Assembly (NCBI RefSeq): GCF_000316665.1
Contig: NC_019678.1
Location: forward strand, 6,667,001-6,731,000
Direction of reading: 5' to 3'
Origin: Rivularia sp. PCC 7116
GTDB lineage: Bacteria > Cyanobacteriota > Cyanobacteriia > Cyanobacteriales > Nostocaceae
Length of the DNA stretch: 64,000 nt
Shown here: piece after piece, positions 35,310-45,400 of the stretch
How positions within the stretch are numbered: the stretch's first letter is position 1
How the letters are laid out: every line of letters starts with the position of its first letter
Notes under the pieces: model-generated
Database searches by the model: none
Told to the model about the DNA's origin: nothing
The model's input: only the letters and a program-made list of their open reading frames with translations
Translations under genes and position numbers: made by a program

Positions 35310-36438
35310 CGATATATCCTATATTTGTCTCTTTGTTATCTATTTTTTATATTGCCTTAAAAAGGCGTATGAGTAAATTGTTTTTTATTAATATACTTTC
35401 TTTTAATATGAATTATATCGATATAATAATAAAAGAATTAAAAATAGAGTCTTGCCTTATATGATGTTTATCAAATCAACGATCTAAAAATTATAAGTTG
35501 AGAAGTCGTAACGACTTCGTTGCACAAAGAAGTTGACACGGAGGTATTCTTGCCGCTAAACAGAACCGCAGGTTTAGTAAGTCAACTATACAAATCTGCG
35601 GAGTAGTCTTATACTATATCTTGAAAAAACATGCAAAAATAAGCCAGAAGCAGATAAGCTTGGCAGGCGTAGCACCACTTTTTTAAAGTGTTGACGTTTA
35701 CTCCTTATCTTGCGGCGATCGCATTTATGTCCTATCGGACATGATAAGCTAACAAAAATTAAATAGAGTTTCTATACAATCATCAAGTGAATAGTCAAAT
35801 AGTTGTGAAAAAAATATTTAGGCAGAACTATTTTTTATTTAATATTTAAGCTCTGAAGAGATTAAAACCATATTAATCTTAAACAAAGCTTAACTCAATA
35901 TGGTTGATTTATTAATATTATTTTTCTAATATTTGAAGGTAAAACCAATCAATTATTAACAGTCAATAAATTCATTATAGAAAAGCTCTTATTGAATACA
36001 CATTATTACAAACAAATGCTTTTAATAGTTAATTTACAAATACGTATCATGACTCAGACAACTGGATTAGTTCGTGGCGGGCTTGTTATCAACAAGGTTT
36101 TTATTGATTATAAAAAAATACAAGAAAGTGTAAATAGCAATACTAGCGATGCGACTTTAGATGTGCAAAGATACCGGAGTTGGTGATATTTTAAACCGAA
36201 AGATAGATACCAGTTTTAATTACTTATGAGATGCTGGTGACGATAAAAATGGGGTGTATTTGAATAATTTTTGCTGGCGAGCAAGCTTTCTAATTAGTTA
36301 GGAAATTGCTCCTAATTTGGTTTTATTTCTACCTATTAACTGAGTCAACTTAGTTGAGTGACTCAGAATTTTTGTCAGGGCAATTACCAATTGCATCTCT
36401 ATTAACTTATTTGACCATTTCACTTATATCTGAAATAT
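35310..36438. other. 1.1-kb intergenic region before the giant phosphohydrolase gene
   Basis: This stretch separates divergent genes. Most is AT-rich. A less AT-rich part at 35490-35760 has a CGTAACGACTTCG-like palindrome and CGGCGATCGCAT. TCAACTTAGTTGA at about 36347 is a perfect 6-1-6 palindrome about 80 bases before the giant gene. An open frame at 35992-36186 (64 codons) has no recognised similarity and I do not call it a gene. Confidence 0.45.
36344..36358. promoter_or_regulatory. Palindrome upstream of the giant gene
   Basis: TCAACTTAGTTGA is a perfect palindrome with a single central base, set within a wider GAGTCAAC...GTTGAGTGACTC arrangement. It lies 80-95 bases before the start codon and could be an operator. 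No regulator is assigned. Confidence 0.3.
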
Positions 36439-39400
36439 ATGGCTAATATTGCTTTTGACTTGCGTAACAGTAGCAGTCAAAATCTGACCAGTTTTACAAA
36501 CAATTCTCCAACTTTCTCTAGTGCTGGAGACGGTTTCGGTAAGTTTCAACGCGGAGTTTCAACAAGCATTCCCTTTTCAGTTCTTGATGATAGTGCAGTG
36601 GGCTTTCCTGCTGATAATTTAGGAATTATTCCCGAAACCAATACTGATGCATTCTTTGGGGCTACTGATACCGAGAATGGCGACAACACCGGAGCAGTTA
36701 ATGCTGTTTGGGAATTTGATATTAGTGGTGCTAGCAACCTTAGCCTATCAATTGATACAGGGGCGATGGGTGATTTTGAAGCAGATGACTCCTTTTCCTG
36801 GACTTATCAAATCGATGGGGGTACTGTAAATACAGCTTTTACCGGAAGCGCTGATGAAGCTGATAGTTTTACCTATACTCTTGCTGATGGGGATACCTTT
36901 ACATTGGACGATCCAATGAAGGTGGATGGTACTACTCTGTCAAACAATCTTCAAACCCTTACCACTCCCATTACAGGTACAGGTTCTACTCTTGCTCTGA
37001 CATTAACTGCTCAGACAAATGGTGGTAGCGAAGCTTTTGCTTTCCAAAATATTTTGATTGAAGGTGATACTGCTCCAACTCCTGCTAATCTCGTAATTTC
37101 CGAGATTATGTATAACCCCAACAGCAGTGAAGATGATTGGGAGTGGGTAGAAGTTTACAACGCTGGAGGTTCTACTGCCGATCTTTCCGGCTATGTAATT
37201 GATGACGGTAATAATAGTTTTCAAACAGCAGCCAATATTGCTAGTGGCTCAATTGCTGCCGGTGAAACTGCAATTCTTTATAATGTCGATGATGTAGCCG
37301 TAGCTGATTTTGAAGCAGCTTGGGGAACTGGGATTAACTTAATTGGCGTTACCAATTGGGGAGCAATGGGGCTCAACAATGGTGGCGATCGCGTCAGTTT
37401 GTGGAGTAATTTTACTGACTATAGTGGTGACGAAGCTACATTTGCTAATGTTATTGATACCGTTGAGTTCGACGACGATGGTACAGTTTGGCCTAGTGAT
37501 AATGGTTCAGCTTCAATTTATCTAACTGATTTAAGTGCAGATAATAATGTTGGTACTAACTGGGCTTTGAGTACTGAAAGTGGTGCGACTCCTGCGGGTA
37601 GCGGTTATATGAGTTTTGCAGCAGGTGGTAATAGTGGTGGTGATGTGGGTTCACCTGGTGGAACGATAACTAATACCCCTACACCTACCCCAGCTAAGAT
37701 TTACGAAATCCAAGGAGAGTCTCACACATCACCACTTGTAGATCAATTAGTAACCACCTTAGGTGTCGTTACCGCAGTAGATGACGACGGTTTTTATCTC
37801 CAAGACGCTACAGGAGATGATAATGATGCAACTTCCGACGCGATTTTTGTTTTCACTGATTCTAATCCTACAGTCGAAGTTGGTAATCATGTAGAAGTCA
37901 CCGGTACAGTTAGCGAATTTTTCCCTGGAGGAGAAAGTACTGGAAATCTTTCCACTACTCAAATTAGTGGAAGTCCTACCGTAAACGTAGTTTATAGCGT
38001 AGATGCTCTTCCCGCAGCAACAATAATTGGTGCTGGTGGTAGAGTACCTCCTAGCGAAAATATTGATGATGATGCTTTTGCTAGCTTTGAACCCGAAACT
38101 GATGGGATTGATTTCTTCGAGTCAATAGAAGGAATGCGAGTAACAGCGCAAGATGCAGCTGCTGTTGCTCCTACTAATCGTTTTGGGGAAATTTTCACTG
38201 TTGTAGATAACGGTAATGGTGCAACTGGAATTAGCGAAAGAGGTACGCTTAATATCAGCCCCGATGACTTCAACCCCGAAAAAGTCCAAATTGATACAGA
38301 TTCGGATATTTCGGGATTTGATATTCCTGAAGTAAATGTTGGTGCAAAATTAGGAGACGTTACGGGGGTTGTTGGTTATAGTTTCGGTAACTTCGAGATT
38401 TATCCAACTGAGGACTTTACCGCAAATGTGGTAGATTCTACCATCGAACCAGAAACTACAGCTATCGAAGGTAATGCAGATAAGCTGACAGTTGCTAGCT
38501 ATAACGTTCTGAATCTTGACCCCAATGATAGTGATGGGGATACAGATGTAGCAGATGGAAGATTTGATGCAATTGCATCCCAAATCGTCAATAACTTGAA
38601 AACTCCTGACATCATTGGTTTGCAGGAAATTCAGGATAATAGCGGTTCTGGCGATGATGGTGTAACATCCGCCGATCAAACTTTGCAAGACTTGGTTGAT
38701 GCGATCGCTGCTGCTGGTGGCCCTACATACAGTTTTATCGACAACACCTTCATCGGTAATAATACTAGTGGCGGTCAACCAGGTGGCAATATTCGTACTG
38801 CTTTCCTCTACAATACCAACCGCGTAGACTTAGTAGATGGTTCAGTCGAAACAATTGAAGGCGATGGTTTTGCCGGTAGCCGCTTACCTTTAGTTGCGAA
38901 ATTCACCTTCAATGGTGAAGAAGTTTCCGTTGTTAACAATCACTTCTCATCCAAAGGTGGTAGTAGTCCTATCTTAGGTGTAGAGCAACCTTTTGAAGCG
39001 CGGCAAGAAGAAGTAGCAGTCAACGGCAGCCTTGATGAACGCCAAGCACAATCCCAAGCTGTTAAGGGTTATGTTGATGGAATTTTAGAGGAAAACGCTG
39101 ACGCTAACGTTGTTGTACTCGGAGATTTAAACGAATTTGAATTCGTCTCTCCGGTAGAAACCTTGGCAGATAGCTTGACAAACTTGACTGAAACTGTTTC
39201 AGAAGATGAGCGTTACAGTTTTATTTTCCAAGGTAACTCACAATCCTTGGATCATATTTTAGTTAGTGATAACTTAACGGATACGGCAGAGTTCGATATC
39301 GTACATGTCAACTCAGAATTTGCCGATACTGATGAAAAAGCCAGCGACCACGATCCGTTAGTTGCAAGTTTGTCATTTTCTAAAGAGAACATGGATAAAA

Positions 39401-42400
39401 TTAATTTAAGTCAAATCGGTACCTATACCAGTGAAGATGGCGCGGAAATTGTTGCACACGATCCAACAACACAACGGTTGTTTGTAACTACTGGGGATAC
39501 TGTTGAAATTATTGATATCAGCAACCCTAGCAACCCTACTAAGTTTGGTGAAATTGATTTAAGTACCATCGGTACTTTTGTCGGTGGTGGTTCCAATAGC
39601 GTTGCAGTTTACAACGGTATAGTTGCTGTAGCAGTTGAAGCGAATACCGCACAAGATAACGGTGTAGTTGCTTTCTACAACACTGACGGCATATTACAAA
39701 ATTCCGTTGAAGTTGGGGCACTTCCCGATATGCTCACCTTCACCCCCGATGGTATGAAGGTAATCGTAGCTAACGAAGGGGAACCCAATGACGACTACAC
39801 CGTAGATCCAGAAGGTTCTATCAGTATTGTTGATATTTCCGGTGGTGTTGGTAGTGCTACCGTTATAACTGCTGGTTTTGCTGGTTTCAACGATGATTTA
39901 GAAACTTTAAAAGCAGACGGTGTAAGAATCTTTGGTGAAAGAGCAGGCGGTACTGATGCTACAGTCGCTGAAGATTTGGAACCAGAATACATTGCAGTTT
40001 CTCCCGACGGAACAAAAGCATTTGTAACTCTACAAGAAAACAACGCTGTTGCAGTTCTTGATATTGCTAGTGCAACTGTAGAAGCTATCAAACCTCTTGG
40101 CTTCAAAGACTACAACGCTGAAGGAAACGGTATTGATGCGAGCAATAGAGACGACGGAATTAACATCCAAAATTGGCCCGTCTTTGGAATGTACCAACCC
40201 GATGCAATTAATAGCTTCGAGGTAGACGGTAATACTTATTACATTACTGCAAACGAAGGTGATGCCCGCATCCGTCCAGATGGAGACATTGAGGACGCAG
40301 ACGGTAATGTAATTACAGAAGAAGGCGATATATTCAACGAAGAAGAACGAATCAAGGATGTCACACTTGACCCAACTGCTTTCCCCAATGCTGCTGAACT
40401 TCAAGAAGACGAAAATCTCGGTCGCTTGAAAATCACCAATACTCTTGGTGACACCGACGGAGACGGAGATTTTGATGAACTTTATTCCTACGGTGGTCGC
40501 TCCTTCTCTATCTGGAATGATAAAGGTGAATTAGTATTTGATAGCGCAGATGCTATTGCTCAAATTACAGCAGAGCAGGTTCCCGAACTCTTCAACGCTA
40601 ACGGCGGTGATACAGAAGAATTTGATGAGCGTTCCGACGATAAAGGCGCTGAACCCGAATCTGTAACTGTCGGAATGGTACAGGGTAAGCCTTACGGATT
40701 CATCGGTTTAGAGCGTACTGGTGGTGTATTGGTTTATGACCTCAGCAACCCCAGTGAACCTGAATTTCAACAGTACATCACTACCGAAGGCGATATTGCT
40801 CCTGAAGGTTTAGAGTTTATTGCTGCTGACGAAAGTCCTAACGGAAAACCAATGTTGGCTGTAGCTAACGAAGTAAGCAACACCACCACACTTTACGAGA
40901 TTTTCGATAATACATTCTCCGGAGATGATGGTGATAACACAATTACTGGTAATGACACCAATGATTTCATTGATGCAGGAGCCGGTAATGACACAATTAA
41001 TCCAGGTACAGGCAACGATATAGTAAATGCTGGACCTGGAGACGATACAATTGTAGGTGGTCAAGGTGACAACCAGATAGATGGTGGAGAAGGTATAGAT
41101 ACCGTTACTTATGACGGCAACCGAACTGATTTTGATATTGAAAGAATAGGCGATCAAATCAAAGTTGGTAGCAACACCGATACACTTACCAATGTTGAGT
41201 TTTTAGAATTCAACGACGGTACGATCGATACAGCTGATATTAAATCCACATCTACTGACAAAATTAATCTAAGTCAAATCGGTACCTATACCAGTGAAGA
41301 TGGCGCGGAAATTGTTGCACACGATCCAACTACCCAACGGTTGTTTGTAACTACTGGTGACACTGTTGAAATTATTGATATCAGCAACCCTAGCAACCCT
41401 ACGAAGTTTGGTGAAATTGATTTAAGTACTATCGGTAGTTTTGTCGGTGGTGGTGCTAACAGTGTTGCAGTTTACAACGGTATAGTTGCTGTAGCAGTTG
41501 AAGCGAATACCGCACAAGATAACGGTGTAGTTGCTTTCTACAACACTGACGGCGTATTACAAAATTCGATTGAAGTTGGTGCGCTTCCCGATATGCTCAC
41601 CTTCACCCCCGATGGAATGAAGGTAATCGTAGCAAACGAAGGCGAACCTAACGATGATTACACTGTAGATCCAGAAGGTTCTATCAGTATTGTTGATATT
41701 TCCGGTGGTGTTGGTAGTGCTACCGTTATGACTGCTGGTTTTGCTGGTTTCAACGACCAAAAGCAAGCGTTAATTAACAAAGGTGTTCGCATCTTTGGAC
41801 CTAATGCTACTGTTGCTCAAGATTTAGAACCAGAATACATTGCAGTTTCCGCAGATGGTTCCACAGCAATTGTTACTCTTCAAGAAAACAATGCGATCGC
41901 TGTTGTAGACATTGAAACTGCTACTGTCGCTGATGTTCTACCTCTAGGTGTAAAAGACCACAGCAAAGGTCAACCAACTCTTACACAGTATGAGTTCTCT
42001 AACTTACCTGTTTTAGGAACTACTGCTACAACAAACCCCGAAGATTCTACTCAAACAACCGCAGGACAAGATATTCTTTTAGGTGGTTTATCCGGTCTTC
42101 ACTACGATGGGATTGCAGCAAATGGTAACTTAAAGTTTGTTACCGTTCCCGATAGAGGACCCAACGGTAATTCCTCTGATGTAGATGGTGATGATGCAAA
42201 CGAGCGTCCTTTTGCTCTACCTGATTATCAAGCCCAGGTAGTTACCTTTGAACTCAACGAAGCTACTGGTGCGATTGAAAACCTCCGACAAATTGGACTT
42301 ACCAGACAAGACGGAACTCCTATTACTGGTCTTCCCAATATTCCTGGAGTCGATGAAGAGCCTGTAGATTTGTTCGGTAATCTACTCGGTTATGACGAAT

Positions 42401-45400
42401 TTGGTGCTGACTTGGAAGGTGTTGTAATTAACCCTGCCGATGGTAGCTACTGGATGGTTGACGAATACCGTCCTGCTATTTACAACTTCGATTTTACTGG
42501 TAAATTAATCAACCGTTTCGTACCAGAAGGAACAGGTGATTTAGGCGGTCAACCAGCAGGTACTTTCGGTTCAGAAACCCTACCAGCAGAATATTCAAGC
42601 CGTCGTCCCAACCGTGGTTTTGAAGCTGTAGCTCTGGATACTGACAATGGAATACTCTACTCATTCATCCAGACACCTTTAGCTAATCCAGACCGCGACG
42701 CTTCTGATAATTCCGATGTGATTCGCATCTTAGGAATTGATCCTGCTACAGGTAATCCCGTTTCCGAATACGTTTACTTACTCGAAGATCCCGCAGTTCG
42801 TGACGGCGGACGTGTTGATAAAATTGGTGATGCTGTTTACGTAGGTGACGGTAAATTTAAGGTTATCGAACGCGATTCAGCAGTTGGTGAAAATGCCAAG
42901 AAGTTCATTTTTGAAATTGACCTCACAGGTGCAACCAATTTACTAGCGGCAGATGCTCCCGCGTTGATGGCTGGTAAAACTCTTGAACAACACACCGCTG
43001 ATGAGTTAGTAGCTCAAGATATTAATCCTGTTGAGAAAACCAAAGTAACTAACCTACCTTCCATTGGTTATCAAGCAGGAGATAAACCAGAAGGTTTAAC
43101 CATGTTACCTGATGGTCGTTTGGCTGTTCTCAACGATAACGACTTTGGTTTACTTGATAACGATATCCCCGTTGACGGAACAGTTCCTATAAATCCCAAC
43201 CCCACACCAGTTGTATTGGGAATTATCGATTTCCCAGAAGGTAATCAACTCGATGCCAGCAACAGAGACGGTGAAATTGATATTAAGAATCACCCCATTT
43301 TGGGATTGTATCAACCCGATGCAATCTCTAGCTTTGAAGTAGATGGTAAGACCTACTACATTACAGCTAATGAAGGTGATGCCAGAGATTACGATGGCTT
43401 CAGCGAAGAAGCAAGAGTTGGTGATGATGAAATAGTTCTCGATCCCACAGCTTATCCCGACGCTGCGAACTTAAAACAAGATGAAAATCTCGGTCGCCTC
43501 AAAACTACTACTACTTTGGGCGATTATGATGGAGATGGTGATGTAGACCAAATCTTCAGCTATGGTGGCCGTTCCTTCTCTATCTGGGATGGAGTTGGTA
43601 ACTTGGTATTTGATAGCGGCGACCAAATTGCTGAAATTACTGCATCTCAAACTCCCGAATTCTTCAACGCTAACAACGGCGATCCTGATGATTTTGATAG
43701 TCGCTCCGATGATAAAGGTGCAGAACCTGAATCTGTAACTGTAGGAATGGTAGATGGTAAGCCCTACGGATTCATTGGTTTAGAACGTGCAGGTGGTGGC
43801 GTATTAGTATACGATCTCAGCAATCCCAGCGCACCTGTATTTAACCAGTACATTCGTACCGAAGGCGATATTGCTCCTGAAGGTTTGCAATTTATCGCGG
43901 CTGAAGATAGCCCCAACGGTAAAGCAATGTTGGCTGTTGCAAATGAAGTCAGCAATACCACTACACTTTATGATATTGCGGTTTCCGACTTTACCTTACA
44001 ACTGCTCCACACCGCAGACCAAGAAGGTGGAATTCCCGCACTAGAAGATGCACCAAACTTCTCAGCAGTTCTCAACGCTTTGAAGAATGAAGATGCAGAC
44101 GGAGATGGTATTGTAGATTACGAAAATACTTTAACTCTATCTTCCGGCGATGCTTATATCCCCGGTATCTTCCTAGATGCTTCTGAAGACGAATCCTTAG
44201 CTGATTTATTGGGTAAAGAAGGTAAAGGTCGTTCTGACATCATTATTCAAAACGAACTTGGATTCCAAGCAATTGCTTTAGGAAACCACGAGTTTGATTT
44301 AGGTACTGAGTTTATCGCTTCCGTGATTGCTCCTGATGAAGCATATCCCGGTGCAAACTTCCCTTATCTCAGTTCCAACCTTGATGCCAGCACAGATGCG
44401 AACTTAGCACCTTTAGTTACTCCTGACGGGCAAGAAGCAAGCGATATTGCTGGAAAAATCGCTGGTAACACAATCGTTACCGTTAACGGTGAAAAAATTG
44501 GTGTAGTTGGTGCAACTACTCCTACTTTAGCTAGTATTTCTTCTCCTGAAGGTGTGACAATTTCACCTGAAAATCCAGAAGATATTGCAGCTTTAGCAGC
44601 AGAAATTCAAGCTAGTGTAGACAGCTTATTAGCAGCTAATCCCGATATCAACAAAGTTGTCTTGATATCTCACATGCAGCAAATCGCCATTGAAGAACAA
44701 TTGGCTGGTTTGCTTAAGAATGTAGATATCATCATGGCTGGTGGTTCTAACACTCTATTGAGTGATTCTACTGACCGTTTGAGAGATGGTGATACATCTC
44801 AAGGTGTATACCCCATCGTTAAAACTGATGCTGACGGCAAGCCAGTTGCAGTTGTTAACACCGACGGAAACTACAAATATGTAGGTCGTTTGGTAGTTGA
44901 CTTTGATGCTGATGGTAATATTATTCCTGCCAGTATTGACCCCAACATTAGTGGTGCCTATGCAACCGACGAAGCTGGTGTTGCAGCAGTAGGTGGTACT
45001 CCAGACCCCGAAATTGTGGCAATTACTGACGCTTTGAGCGAAGTAATCGCCGACTTAGAAGGCAATTTCTTCGGTGTTACTGATACATTCCTTAACGGAA
45101 CCAGAGGCAGCGTTCGTACCGAAGAAACCAACTTGGGTAACTTAACCGCTGATGCGAACTTAGCGATCGCCAAACAAACTGACTCCAGCGTTGTTATCTC
45201 CATCAAAAACGGTGGTGGTATCCGTGATAACATTGGTAGAGTAGTTACACCAGCCGGTTCCACTGAACCCGAATTCCTAGCTCCCGAAGCCAACGAATTA
45301 GCAGGTAAGCCAGAAGGTGGTATTTCTGAAGTTGATATCAAGAATACCCTACGTTTCAACAACGGTTTAACTCTATTAACTGCGAGTGCAGAAGAATTAT

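Noticed and set aside
35992-36186. A 64-codon open frame upstream of the giant gene.
   Set aside because: It has no recognisable similarity and no ribosome-binding site, and its composition looks like the AT-rich spacer around it.
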